From positions 2,542,501-2,606,500 of the forward strand of contig NZ_CP022707.1 in assembly GCF_025340265.1 (NCBI RefSeq): DNA of 64,000 nucleotides, read 5' to 3'. This document shows, piece after piece, positions 36,247 to 45,949 of the stretch. The notes beneath the pieces were generated by a model. That model was not told the DNA's origin. It ran no database searches and worked only from the letters and a program-made list of their open reading frames with translations. Position 1 is the first letter of the stretch. Each line of letters begins with the position of its first letter. A program made the translations under genes and the position numbers. The stretch comes from Novosphingobium sp. 9. Its GTDB lineage: Bacteria > Pseudomonadota > Alphaproteobacteria > Sphingomonadales > Sphingomonadaceae.

Positions 36247-37972
36247 GACACGCCATGCCATTCCATGCCCTGCCGCTGCTGGGACGCCGTTTCCCCAGCC
36301 TCTTGCGCGCCATCAAGGCTCGCCATTTCCACAATGGCATTCGCAGGCTTTGTCTCGATCGCAGCGGTATCGCCACAATGATGATGGCGATTTCGCTGAT
36401 CGCGCTGATGGGCGCCGCTACCGTCTCTGTCGACCTCGCCTCGATGTACCTGGCCAAGCGCAACCTGCAAGGGGTGGTCGATGCTGCTGCCATGGCCGCA
36501 GCAAATCAGGGCACCGACGCTGCCCAGAGAACCGCGATCAACGGCGTGGTAACCGAGGCACAGGCCGCGAATGTCACCATCGCCAGCCTCCAGAGCGGCA
36601 CCTACACGGCCAGCACCAGCGTTCCCATCGCGCAGCGCTTCCAGACCGGCGGGGACGGATCCGCAGCACGGGTCACGCTTTCCCAGCAAGTACCGCTGTT
36701 CTTCGCCCGTGCCCTAGGTTTCCGGAACGGGACCGTGACCGCAACAGCCACCGCCCAGCGCCAGGATCTCGTCGCCTTCTCGCTCGGCACCACGCTTGCG
36801 ACAGTATCCGGCGGCATTCCCAACCAGCTGCTCTCCGCGCTGATCGGCACCAATCTGAACCTTTCCGTACTCGACTCGCAAAATCTCGCGAACGCGGATG
36901 TCGATCTGCTCGGTTTTGCCGATGCCCTGAAGGCGCAAGTGAACGCCGGCGACATCACTTATGCGCAGTTGTTCGGACAGAGCATATCGGTTGGCAACGT
37001 CATCCGCGCACTCGCCGGTTCGGTCAACAACAGCGCGGCCGCCTCGCTGCTCTCCTCTATTGCCGCGCAGGCGCCGTCGAAGTCCATCGCGATGAGCAAT
37101 CTCATCGACCTCGGCCCCTACGGGCAGCTTGACTACAACCCCGGCACCCTCGGCCTCAACATCGACGCCTACTCGATCCTGCGCACTGCGCTGGAGCTGT
37201 CGGCAGGCGACCACTACGATATTTCGCTGAACCTCTCGGTTGCGGGCTGGCCAGCACCAGCGTACGCATCATGGGCGGACAGGGAATGGTGACATCGCCA
37301 TGGCTGACCGTGACCAGTGCCAAGGGCTACACGCTCAGCACCGCGCAGACGCGCATCCTCATCACGGCGGGGCTGCTGACCGGGAATGTGCTGCTGCCTT
37401 CGGTCACGCTGCCCGTCTATGTGGAGCTGGCCTCGGCCACAGCATCGCTCGGCAGCATTTCGTGCAGTGGAGCCAGTGCGACGCAAGGAGTTTCGCTCAA
37501 CGTGGTGCCCTCGGTCGGCAAAGTCGCCATCGCCTCGGTCTCTGCCACCGACATGGCGAACTTCGCCGCCAGCGTTCCGCTTGCCAGCGCGACGCTGGTC
37601 AACGTGCCGTTGGTCGCCAAGGTCACGGCGCTGTCGCAGATCAGTCTGGGCGGCGTCACCACGCAGACCGTAAATTTCTCGATGCCGGAAATCACCGCCC
37701 AGACGATCAAGACCGTCTCGACCCGCGACCTGACGCAGGGCATCACCACCTCGCTGGTTTCGGGCATCAATCTGCAGGCCAGCCTGCTGGGCGGACTTCT
37801 GCCGATCAATCTTTCGGGTGTGACCTCGCTGGTCGGCGGCGTCCTGGGTATCGCCGCGCCGCTGGTCGACAATGTCCTGTTCACGCTGACCGACGCGCTC
37901 GGCGTGAGGATCGGGGCAGCAGATGTACAAGTGAACAAACTGCGCTGCGGCACGCCCACCATCGTCGCCTGA
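36243..37972 (+). pseudogene. TadG-like pilus assembly protein, broken by a single-base frameshift
   Basis: Residues 1-340 of the first frame start with a basic segment and the TadG-type helix (RSGIATMMMAISLIALMGAA, then LASMYLAKRNLQGVVDAAAM). After LNLSVAG the frame changes; the continuation STSVRIMGGQGMVTSPWL and a further 220 residues lie in the next frame. Adding one C beside 37248 (GGGCTGG to GGGCCTGG) restores a single protein of about 575 residues. The gene overlaps the TadE stop. The C-terminal half is a strand-rich secreted domain. A sequencing error is plausible; otherwise this is a broken adhesin-like protein. Confidence 0.78.
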
Positions 37973-38038
37973 GGCAACGCCCCCCGGCACAGTATAAAAG
38001 GACTGGCGGGACCATGATGTTCGCATTATGTTCCCGCC

Positions 38039-39109
38039 ATGCAACCCGTCAAAGGCAGAGGCTCCGTCACCAATCAGGCCAGTGCGCGCTTCAATCTGGC
38101 GCAGCGTGAAAGCGATGGCGACTGGCTGGATGCCCGCGTACAGATCGACGGAGAGGCTCCACGGCTGCGCACCAGCGTCGTCGAGCTTCACCCTCGAACG
38201 ATCCTGTCGTTCAACCGTTCGCCCGATATCCCGTTCGACCGCAGCGTGAACGCCTACAATGGGTGTGAACACGGGTGCATCTACTGCTTCGCACGCCCGA
38301 GCCACGCCTGGCACGACCTGTCCCCCGGCCTCGACTTCGAGACGAAGCTGTTTGCCAAGCCGCAGGCCGCCGAACTGCTGCGCAAGACACTGGCCAAGCG
38401 CGGATACCGCCCTGCCCCCATCGCCATGGGCACCAATACCGATCCCTACCAGCCGATCGAGGCGCAGTATCGCATCACCCGGCAGGTGCTCGAACTGTGC
38501 CTTGAAACGCGCCACCCGGTGACGATCACCACCAAGTCCGACCGGGTGCTGGCCGATCTGGACCTGCTGCGGGAACTGGCTGCGCAGAACCTCGTCCATG
38601 TCGGCATTTCGGTGACGAGCCTCGACCCGGTGCTCTCGCAGAAGCTGGAGCCGCGCGCTGCCTCTCCGGCCCGGCGGCTGGCGGCGCTGGGCACGCTGGT
38701 GGAAGCGGGCGTGCCCTGCCACGTCGGGATCGCGCCGATCATCCCGGCGATCACCGACAGCTTCATCGAAGGCATCGTCGAGGCGGCGGCGGCCAAAGGC
38801 GTGCGCAGCGCGATGTGGATTCTGGTACGCCTGCCTTACGAAGTCGCGCCGCTGTTCCGCGAATGGCTGGATGCGCACTTCCCAGAGCGCGCGGGCAAGG
38901 TCATGGCGACCATTCAGGACATTCGCGGCGGGCGCGACAACGATCCCAACTTCGGCACCCGCATGCGCCCGCAAGGCGTCTGGCCCGATCTGATCGCCCG
39001 GCGCATCCGGCTGGCAATGAAGCGCCACGGCATGGACCAGCGCTTCCCGCCGCTCGACTCCAGCCGCTTCAAGGCGCCTTCCATCGGCGGCCAGCTTTCA
39101 TTATTCTGA
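38039..39109 (+). CDS. PA0069-family radical SAM protein
   Basis: This is a 356-residue radical SAM enzyme. The iron-sulfur cysteines are in the CxxxCxxC motif NGCEHGCIYCFARPSHAW near residue 80, preceded by the family-specific RTILSFNRSPDIPFDRSVNA. Further motifs are AMGTNTDPYQPIE and TITTKSDRVLADLDLLRELA. The family resembles spore photoproduct lyase but its substrate in proteobacteria is unknown. It starts with ATG at 38039, 66 bp after the TadG-like stop. No biosynthetic neighbours point to a pathway. Confidence 0.9.
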   Translation: MQPVKGRGSVTNQASARFNLAQRESDGDWLDARVQIDGEAPRLRTSVVELHPRTILSFNRSPDIPFDRSVNAYNGCEHGCIYCFARPSHAWHDLSPGLDFETKLFAKPQAAELLRKTLAKRGYRPAPIAMGTNTDPYQPIEAQYRITRQVLELCLETRHPVTITTKSDRVLADLDLLRELAAQNLVHVGISVTSLDPVLSQKLEPRAASPARRLAALGTLVEAGVPCHVGIAPIIPAITDSFIEGIVEAAAAKGVRSAMWILVRLPYEVAPLFREWLDAHFPERAGKVMATIQDIRGGRDNDPNFGTRMRPQGVWPDLIARRIRLAMKRHGMDQRFPPLDSSRFKAPSIGGQLSLF

Positions 39110-39184
39110 CCGCTGCAGAATGATAATCGATCCACTTAAGAATATAGCTATTGGAAATATTTACGGAATACGGTCGGATGGAAC

Positions 39185-39571
39185 ATGGTTGTTGATCGCG
39201 CAGGCAGAAATGAGCTCATCAACGCTGCAATCGTTCGCGATGCCTGCGCTGTATCCCGATATCTGACCCAGAATTATGACCTCGATTATGCCGATAACGC
39301 GGGTTGGACCGCTTTGCATTTCGCCGTGCAGAATAACGATGCCGAGATTGCGGCCATCCTGCTGAACGGCGGTGCATCGGTAAACGTGGCAGACCTAAAC
39401 GGCAACAGCCCGCTCTCAAGAGCTGTCTATGCCTCAAAAGGCGATGGCGCCTGCATCTTACTGCTGCTGAAGGCAGGGGCCGATCCCGACCAGATGAATG
39501 ACCACGGGAATAGCCCGCGATCCTTGTCGCAAACCATCGCCAACTACGACACCAGCAGGTTCTTCGAATGA
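39185..39571 (+). CDS. Small ankyrin-repeat protein
   Basis: This 128-residue protein consists of about three ankyrin repeats (DNAGWTALHFAVQNNDAEIA, AILLNGGASVNVADLNGNSP, LLLLKAGADPDQMNDHGNSP) with the canonical G-TALH and GA-VN positions. There is no signal peptide. Ankyrin proteins this short usually act by binding a partner, sometimes as immunity or toxin-neutralising proteins. The 75 bp upstream are AT-rich and hold no gene. The ATG lacks a strong ribosome-binding site. The partner is unknown. Confidence 0.8.
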   Translation: MVVDRAGRNELINAAIVRDACAVSRYLTQNYDLDYADNAGWTALHFAVQNNDAEIAAILLNGGASVNVADLNGNSPLSRAVYASKGDGACILLLLKAGADPDQMNDHGNSPRSLSQTIANYDTSRFFE

Positions 39572-39789
39572 GGCACCCCCGCTTCCTCCCAATTGTTACC
39601 ATTCACAGCAAGAAAACGCTCCATCTGACGCGGATAGCCTCGCGAGAAACGCAGCCACCGCTTCACGCGCAAATGCACGCAAGCGTGCCAATCTGAAGCG
39701 ACGACTCGCGGATTTGCGGGATTACATCGCTGCAACTCCTGCCCTGTTCTGCGCGTTGCGATCGGCATGACAGGGGACAGAACCAAGCC

Positions 39790-40125
39790 ATGACCGATGA
39801 GATCGAGACCACGCCGGAATCAGCTCGAAAACCCGGCACATCGCCATCTGAGACGCCCCAACCCGCCGCGCCGCAGGTTGTCCATCACACCACCATCGTT
39901 CGGGAACGCAGCGGCAGCGGCATGGGGGTCGTTCTCGCCGTGATACTGCTGGTGGCCGCCATCGCCGCAATCTATGTGTTCAACCAGCAATCGACGAGCG
40001 AGGTCGCAAAGAACGACGCCGTCACTCAGGCCGCGAACAAGATCGGCAACGCCGCCGCCGATGTCGGGGAAGCCGCGAAGCAAGCTGCCGATACGGTCAC
40101 GGACAAGAGCAGCGGCAACCCGTGA
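39790..40125 (+). CDS. Small single-pass membrane protein (hypothetical)
   Basis: This 111-residue protein has a Pro/Ser/Thr-rich cytoplasmic segment (residues 1-42), one hydrophobic helix (MGVVLAVILLVAAIAAIYVF) and an Ala/Lys/Asp-rich amphipathic tail (NKIGNAAADVGEAAKQAADT) that should form a helix in the periplasm. A conserved function is not known to me. It sits convergently downstream of dnaE with a gap of 99 bp. The 218 bp before it hold only a weak basic open frame. Confidence 0.6.
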   Translation: MTDEIETTPESARKPGTSPSETPQPAAPQVVHHTTIVRERSGSGMGVVLAVILLVAAIAAIYVFNQQSTSEVAKNDAVTQAANKIGNAAADVGEAAKQAADTVTDKSSGNP

Positions 40126-40224
40126 GCCCCGCCGTGAAACGCGGTTAACTTGACGGGCAGCGGCAGTTCGGCGACCGCCCCATGATGCGTTTCGTCCTGT
40201 CCATCCGCGCGCCTCGCCCCAGTC

Positions 40225-43200
40225 TCAGGCCACCAGCCGCAAGTGATCGCCCGCGCCCTTGCGGGCGGTGAGCGAGACGTTGGACAACCCCTCGACATGC
40301 GCAAGCTGTTCGGCGAACTCGCCGTCGAGCGCGAAATCGCGGCCCAGCCGGATCTGCTGACGCCGACCGTCTTCCAGCACCAGCGTCGCCAGAACCTCGC
40401 CGCAACCCTTGGCGCCGGGCCGCATCAGCAGCGCGAGTTCCTTCACCGCATCCACCCGGTCGATATCGAGCTTGAGCATCATGCGGGCATCCGCCTTTAC
40501 CTCGTTCAGCGGGCGACCACCCCGCACCGTGACGCGCGGCGGCTCATCGGGGTTCGGACTGTCGAGTTCGACAGTGAGCAGCACGCAGGCGCTGTCCTTG
40601 GCCCATTTCACGAAGTTCTCGACCAGGCTCTCCTCGAAGCACGAGGCCGTGAAGTTGCCCGAGGAATCGGAGAACTCCGCCATCACGAAGTCCTTGCCGC
40701 GCTTGGTCTTGCGGCGCTGGACGTTCTCCACCATCGCCGCCATCACCGCGCCGCTGCGCCCGCCGCCCGATCCGCCCGCCATCAGGCTGGAGTAGGTGCG
40801 CGCACCGTTGGCCGAGGCCACCGCGCGGTACTGCTCCACCGGGTGCGCGGCGAAGTAGAAGCCGAAAATCTCGCGCTCCTTTGCCATCTGGTCCAGCCGC
40901 GACCACGCCTCGGCCTCGACATAGCGCAGGCCCTGCTCGACGTGATCCTCGCCGCCGAACAGGCCGACCTGCGAGCTGGCGCGCTCGCGCGAGGACCGGT
41001 CTGCCTCGGCCAGCAGCGTATCGGCATTGGCCAGCACCTTGGCGCGATTGGGCTCCAGACTGTCGAACGCCCCCGCAGCCCCCAGCGCTTCCAGCTGGCG
41101 ACGGTTCATCGAGCCTGCCGGCGCGCGGCGGAACAGATCATCGAGGCTGGCGAACCGACCGTTCGTCTCGCGCTCCTCGACGATCATGTCCATCGCCTTC
41201 TCGCCGACATTACGAATGCCGGCGAGGGCATAGCGCACCTGATGGCTGTCGGGCGTTTCCTCGACCATGAACTCGGCCTCGGAGGCGTTGATATCGGGCG
41301 CGGCGATGGCGATGCCGTTGCGGCGCGCATCGTCCACGAACACCGCCAGCTTTTCCGACTGGTGCATGTCGAAGCACATCGCGGCGGCATAGAACTCGTG
41401 CGGATAGTGCGCCTTGAACCACGCGGTGTGGTAGGCGAGCAGCGCATAGGCGGCCGCGTGCGACTTGTTGAAGCCGTAGCCTGCGAACTTGTCGATCAAG
41501 TCGAACAGCTCGTTCGCCTTGGCCGGTTCGATGTCGGAGAATTCCTTGCAGCCCTCGACGAAGCGCTGGCGCTGCTTGTCCATCTCGGCCTGCACCTTCT
41601 TGCCCATTGCGCGGCGCAGAAGGTCTGCATCGCCCAGCGAGTAGCCCGCCAGGATCTGCGCGGCCTGCATGACCTGCTCCTGATAGACGAAGATACCGTA
41701 GGTCTCGCCCAGGATGCCCGCCAGCTTGTCATGCGGGTACTCAATGGGCGCGAGGCCGTTCTTGCGCTGGCCGAACAGCGGGATGTTGTCCATCGGACCC
41801 GGACGATAGAGCGAAACGAGCGCGATGATGTCGCCGAAATTGGTCGGCTTCACCGCTGCCAGCGTGCGCCGCATGCCTTCCGATTCCAGCTGGAACACGC
41901 CCACGGTATCACCGCGCTTGAGCAGTTCGTAGACCGCCGGATCGTCCCACGCGAGCGTCGACAAATCGATCGAGATCCCGCGCCGCTCCAGCAGATCGCC
42001 TGCCTTCTTCAGCACCGACAGCGTTTTCAGGCCAAGGAAGTCGAACTTGATGAGTCCGGTGTCCTCGACATATTTCATGTCGAACTGCGTCACCGGCATG
42101 TCCGAGCGCGGATCGCGGTAAAGCGGCACCAGCTGCGCCAGCGGACGGTCGCCGATCACCACGCCCGCCGCGTGGGTGGACGAGTTGCGCGGCAGGCCCT
42201 CCAGCTGCACCGCCAGATCGACGAGGCGGCGCACTTCGGGATCGGTATCGTATTCGCGCTTGAACTCGGGCACCGGCGGATCGGCGGTGACGCCGTGCTT
42301 CTTGCGGCCCTGGATGGTCTCGGTCAGCGTCCACGGATCGGTGGGATGGTTGGGCACCATCTTGCACAACGAATCGACGCGGCCGTAGCCCATCTGCAGG
42401 ATGCGCCCGCAGTCGCGCAGCACCGCGCGGGCCTTCATCTTGCCGAAAGTGATGATCTGCGCCACCTGATCCATGCCGTATTTGCGCTGGACGTAACGGA
42501 TCACCTCGCCGCGACGGGTTTCGCAGAAGTCGATGTCGAAGTCCGGCATCGAGACGCGTTCCGGGTTCAGGAAGCGCTCGAACAGCAGGCCGAGTTTCAG
42601 CGGATCGAGATCGGTGATCGTCAGCGCCCACGCGACGACCGAACCGGCGCCCGAACCACGGCCCGGCCCGACAGGAATGTCGTTGTCCTTCGCCCACTTG
42701 ATGAAGTCGGCCACGATCAGGAAGTAGCCGGGAAAGCCCATGCCGATGATGATCTTCGTCTCGAAATCGAGACGCGTGGCATATTCGAGGAAATCCTCGG
42801 TCACGCCCTTTTCGGCCAGCTGCGCCTGCCAGGCGGCGCGACGCTCCTCCTCGGGCAGCGCCATCACGGTATCGAGTTCGGCCTCGGTGACGCCGGGCCA
42901 GTAGGGCGCGAGGCGGCGCGCGAGCCCTCGCCGCGAATCATCGGCCAGCATGCGCTGCTCGCCCTCGCGATCGCCCGCAAGGCTGGGCAGCAGCGGCTTG
43001 CGACGCGGCGGCATGAAGGCACAGCGCTGCGCGACGACCAGCGTGTTCGCCAGCGCCTCGGGCAGATCCGCGAACTGCTCCTGCATGATATCGACCGGCT
43101 TCACCCAGCGCTCGGAGGAGGAACGCGGGCGCTCGGCGGCATCGACGTGGGTCGAATTGGCGATGCACAGCATGGCGTCATGCGCCGCGTGGAAATTCTT

Positions 43201-43827
43201 TTCGGCAAATTGCGCCGGATTGGTGGCGACGAGCGGGATGTCGCGCGCATAGGCCAGCGCGATCAGGTCTTCCTCGCTCTCGTCCTCCACAATTTCGCCG
43301 GTGCGGGCGATCTCGATGTAGAGCCGATCTCCGAACAGGCCCTGCAAGGTGTCGCAATAGGCCTCGGCCTCATCGTACCGCCCGCCTGCGAAAAGGCGTG
43401 CGAGCGCGCCCTCATCGCCGCCGGTCAGACAGATCACACCATCGGTATAGCCCTGAAGCGAGGCCAGCTCGACATGCGGGTCCATTTCGACCGGGCGTTC
43501 CAGATGGGCGCGGCTGACATGGTGGCACAGGTTGTTCCACCCGGTCTCGTCTTGCGCAAACAGCGCCAGCCAGTCGATCGGCCGATCATGGCCGGCGGTT
43601 CCGGGGCGCGCGACGGCCAGAAATGTGCCGATGATTGGCTGCACGCCCGCGCCCTTGCACGCCTGCGCGAAGGTGGGCGCGCAATACAGGCCGTTGCGAT
43701 CGCACGTGGCAGCGGCGGGAAACTTGCGCTCCTTGGCCAGCTTCGCCGCCGCCTTAGGATCAATCGCACCGTCGAGCATCGTGAAACTGGAAAAGATACG
43801 AAGCGGAACGAAGGGTGCGAAAGCCAT
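40225..43827 (-). CDS. dnaE: DNA polymerase III alpha subunit DnaE
   Basis: This is the 1200-residue replicative polymerase. The N-terminal PHP domain begins PFVPLRIFSSFTMLDGAIDP. The palm catalytic aspartates are in PERVSMPDFDIDFCETRR and LIKFDFLGLKTL; GPGRGSGAGSVVAWAL is the conserved fingers-palm motif. After the beta-binding region a helix-hairpin-helix (LFRRAPAGSMNRRQLEALGA) and a C-terminal OB fold follow. Length is slightly above the E. coli protein. The ATG at 43827 is well placed. It is a single gene on the minus strand; a 300-bp non-coding stretch lies upstream. Confidence 0.97.
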   Translation of the reverse strand: MAFAPFVPLRIFSSFTMLDGAIDPKAAAKLAKERKFPAAATCDRNGLYCAPTFAQACKGAGVQPIIGTFLAVARPGTAGHDRPIDWLALFAQDETGWNNLCHHVSRAHLERPVEMDPHVELASLQGYTDGVICLTGGDEGALARLFAGGRYDEAEAYCDTLQGLFGDRLYIEIARTGEIVEDESEEDLIALAYARDIPLVATNPAQFAEKNFHAAHDAMLCIANSTHVDAAERPRSSSERWVKPVDIMQEQFADLPEALANTLVVAQRCAFMPPRRKPLLPSLAGDREGEQRMLADDSRRGLARRLAPYWPGVTEAELDTVMALPEEERRAAWQAQLAEKGVTEDFLEYATRLDFETKIIIGMGFPGYFLIVADFIKWAKDNDIPVGPGRGSGAGSVVAWALTITDLDPLKLGLLFERFLNPERVSMPDFDIDFCETRRGEVIRYVQRKYGMDQVAQIITFGKMKARAVLRDCGRILQMGYGRVDSLCKMVPNHPTDPWTLTETIQGRKKHGVTADPPVPEFKREYDTDPEVRRLVDLAVQLEGLPRNSSTHAAGVVIGDRPLAQLVPLYRDPRSDMPVTQFDMKYVEDTGLIKFDFLGLKTLSVLKKAGDLLERRGISIDLSTLAWDDPAVYELLKRGDTVGVFQLESEGMRRTLAAVKPTNFGDIIALVSLYRPGPMDNIPLFGQRKNGLAPIEYPHDKLAGILGETYGIFVYQEQVMQAAQILAGYSLGDADLLRRAMGKKVQAEMDKQRQRFVEGCKEFSDIEPAKANELFDLIDKFAGYGFNKSHAAAYALLAYHTAWFKAHYPHEFYAAAMCFDMHQSEKLAVFVDDARRNGIAIAAPDINASEAEFMVEETPDSHQVRYALAGIRNVGEKAMDMIVEERETNGRFASLDDLFRRAPAGSMNRRQLEALGAAGAFDSLEPNRAKVLANADTLLAEADRSSRERASSQVGLFGGEDHVEQGLRYVEAEAWSRLDQMAKEREIFGFYFAAHPVEQYRAVASANGARTYSSLMAGGSGGGRSGAVMAAMVENVQRRKTKRGKDFVMAEFSDSSGNFTASCFEESLVENFVKWAKDSACVLLTVELDSPNPDEPPRVTVRGGRPLNEVKADARMMLKLDIDRVDAVKELALLMRPGAKGCGEVLATLVLEDGRRQQIRLGRDFALDGEFAEQLAHVEGLSNVSLTARKGAGDHLRLVA

Positions 43828-44127
43828 GGCGGCAATCTAGGAGCGCGCCCCGCCCCTATCAAGAGGCGCGGCGATTCTCCGGGGGATAGGTCCCTGGCCG
43901 AGAATCGGGCCGACAGAATCCTCAATTTACGTATTTCCACCCCCGTTTACCCGGCCGAGAACCTGTCGCGACAATTTGATACATGCCGCTCGCCAAACTC
44001 GATCAATTAAGAATAGAAAGCATTAAGAGTGGAGTGTTAGGGGCGTTCACCAGCAAATATCCCTGATTCTCCCGATTACAAATCGTTAACACCGCGCACT
44101 TTACCAGCAAACTCGAAGGAGGGGTTC
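43828..44127. other. Non-coding region between dnaE and the diguanylate cyclase leader
   Basis: This 300-bp gap separates divergent genes. It is AT-richer than the coding DNA around it (for example AATTAAGAATAGAAAGCATT near 44003) and must hold both promoters. I see no ORF with coding character and no strong hairpin. Near its right end AAGGAGG (44116-44122) forms an almost ideal ribosome-binding site for the leader ORF at 44128. Confidence 0.55.
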
Positions 44128-44175
44128 ATGGCCGATTGCCACGATGCTTTGCCGTACCCCTTGCAGGGCGGGTGA
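44128..44175 (+). CDS. Candidate 15-residue leader peptide before the diguanylate cyclase
   Basis: ATG at 44128 opens 15 codons (MADCHDALPYPLQGG) ending in TGA at 44175, 5 bases before the cyclase ATG. The near-consensus AAGGAGG six to eleven bases upstream is far better than the site of the cyclase itself, so ribosomes should load here and may re-initiate on the downstream gene. No repeated regulatory codon is present; two prolines flank a tyrosine. Coding status is inferred from the ribosome-binding site. Confidence 0.4.
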   Translation: MADCHDALPYPLQGG

Positions 44176-44180
44176 GGACA

Positions 44181-45443
44181 ATGCCCGATATCACCACCAT
44201 CGTCGCGTGCAGCACAGCGCTGTCCTTCATCATGGGGCTGGCGATCGTGCTCGCCTGGATAAAGGACGGCCGCCCGGCGCAGCGAACATGGCTTTCGGTG
44301 CCTTTCACGATAGCGATCCCGGCAGGCGTACTGCTGGGCTACCCCGACGTGATGCAGCCGCTATGGGCGATCCGCATCGGCTGGCTGCTGATCCTGCTGG
44401 TCTACGTGTCGGCCTGGCAGGCCGCGCGGGTTTCAGCCGGAAGATCCCCGGTGCTGGTCCTGCCGCTACTGGCCTGTTTCGGGTGCTTTGCGTTTTCGCT
44501 GACGTTCGCCAGCCACACAGACCCCACGCAGATGTTCTCGATGATGCCCCGCATCGCCCTGATGGCCGCCTTCAACGCCTTGATCGCGCGGGAATTCAAG
44601 CGAATGCGGGCGCCGGAATTGCCTTCGGCCAACATCCTTTACGGCATCTTCGCGACCTTTGCGATGATCGACGTGCTGCGCCTGCCGTTCTCGCTTTCGC
44701 TGCCCGCCCCGCTCGGCCCCCTGCCCCCGACTGCGCCGACCATCATCTTCTTCAATCTGGAGATCGTGATCGAAGGCATGTTGCTGGGCCTGTTCATGAC
44801 CGCGCTAGGACGGGAACAACTGGCGGCGCAACATCTGCGGCTGGCGCAAGTCGACCCGCTCACCGGAATCGGCAACCGGCGTGCGCTCGATGCGCATATG
44901 GCAGGGCTTCCATCGTGCCGGACGGGCAAGGTCCGCGCGATGGTCGCACTCGATATCGACCATTTCAAGACCATCAACGACCGGTACGGTCACGCTTTCG
45001 GAGATCGTGTGATCATCGGGGCAGCTGAGGCCGCGCGATCGATATTTGGCAGCGACTGCGTTTTCCGGATTGGTGGCGAGGAATTTCTGGCGGTGCTGGA
45101 TGCCGACGATCACGTCGCCGTCTTCACGCAGGCGGAAAGGATGCGCCATGCCTTTGCAGCCATGCGCCATCACCTCGACGATACGCATGACAGCGCGACG
45201 ATGAGCCTGGGCATCGCACTTTTCGAACATCCCGGAGACGAGGAGCGCTGGGATGCCGTTCTCACCCGCGCCGATGAAGCGCTCTACGAAGCCAAGCGCG
45301 CCGGACGCAACCGAACCATGACCGCAGGGCTTCTGCCCAGCGTCGACGATCTGCCGCCGTCAGCTTCGGCGCTGGCGCCTTCGGAAAAGAACGCGCCCGT
45401 GCCCATCGATCTTGCACGGAAACGGCGCCTCGCCCAGCTATAG
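44181..45443 (+). CDS. Membrane diguanylate cyclase (GGDEF domain)
   Basis: This is a 420-residue protein. The N-terminal 210 residues form about six hydrophobic helices (for example FIMGLAIVLAWI, IRIGWLLILLVYV), a MASE-like sensor. A GGDEF domain follows: VDPLTGIGNRRALDAHM, ALDIDHFKTINDRYGHAFGD, the active-site IGGEEFLAVL (GGEEF, active form) and ADEALYEAKRAGRNR. It makes cyclic di-GMP from GTP. The ATG at 44181 has only GAGG three bases upstream, so translation may depend on the 15-codon leader before it. A PilZ receptor lies elsewhere in this window. Confidence 0.92.
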   Translation: MPDITTIVACSTALSFIMGLAIVLAWIKDGRPAQRTWLSVPFTIAIPAGVLLGYPDVMQPLWAIRIGWLLILLVYVSAWQAARVSAGRSPVLVLPLLACFGCFAFSLTFASHTDPTQMFSMMPRIALMAAFNALIAREFKRMRAPELPSANILYGIFATFAMIDVLRLPFSLSLPAPLGPLPPTAPTIIFFNLEIVIEGMLLGLFMTALGREQLAAQHLRLAQVDPLTGIGNRRALDAHMAGLPSCRTGKVRAMVALDIDHFKTINDRYGHAFGDRVIIGAAEAARSIFGSDCVFRIGGEEFLAVLDADDHVAVFTQAERMRHAFAAMRHHLDDTHDSATMSLGIALFEHPGDEERWDAVLTRADEALYEAKRAGRNRTMTAGLLPSVDDLPPSASALAPSEKNAPVPIDLARKRRLAQL

Positions 45444-45547
45444 GGCGGCCGGTCGCGTCATTCCTTGTGGGGTAAGTAAAGGGGGCGAAAGGACGGGCGC
45501 CGCGCCTCTGCCGGTTGGCAGGCACGGCGCCGTCGAAGCCTGGGTGA

Positions 45548-45832
45548 TCAGCCCTGTGCCCCGCGCGGGAAATCGCTGCGGCGGTAGAGGCGGCGAATGT
45601 CACCGATCTGGAGCATCCGGTCGCCGTCCTTCTGGATGGCGTAATGGGCCTGCTCATCATCATTCAGATGCATGACGTAGCGGATCAGGTTGGCCGTGGT
45701 ATCGCGGCGAATGGCCTTGAAGAAGTTGAGCACACCGCCGCCATCGTTGGTGCGGTGCAGTTCGGCGCTGTCGTCCCAGCCGGGTACTTCATCAAAAGGA
45801 CCACCCTGAATCGTGGTCGGGTTGTCGCTCAT
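45548..45832 (-). CDS. Conserved hypothetical protein (94 residues)
   Basis: This is a small soluble protein without signal or membrane segment. Residues 20-94 (WDDSAELHRTNDGGGVLNFF, KAIRRDTTANLIRYVMHLND) look like one compact fold with a charged helix and a C-terminal RRLYRRSDFPRG. I do not recognise a family. It is 117 bp upstream of lolD on the same strand, which may be chance. The ATG at 45832 follows AGAGGACG. Confidence 0.6.
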   Translation of the reverse strand: MSDNPTTIQGGPFDEVPGWDDSAELHRTNDGGGVLNFFKAIRRDTTANLIRYVMHLNDDEQAHYAIQKDGDRMLQIGDIRRLYRRSDFPRGAQG

Positions 45833-45949
45833 CTAAACGTCCTCTCAATTGGCAATGGCATGTCTATAGAATCGTGAACGTGCAAAGGCGCACACATGTT
45901 GCATGCTCTTCCTGCACGCACACACCTGAATCAAACAGGAACGCAACCG

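Noticed and set aside
39498..39770. Open frame ending in a basic helix-like segment (RANLKRRLADLRDYIA)
   Set aside because: The last 45 residues look protein-like, but there is no plausible start codon or ribosome-binding site before them, and the upstream half overlaps the ankyrin gene. It could be a remnant; not called.
40243..44010. A 1255-codon open frame opposite dnaE
   Set aside because: Same artefact: antisense to DnaE with biased composition and no recognisable domain.
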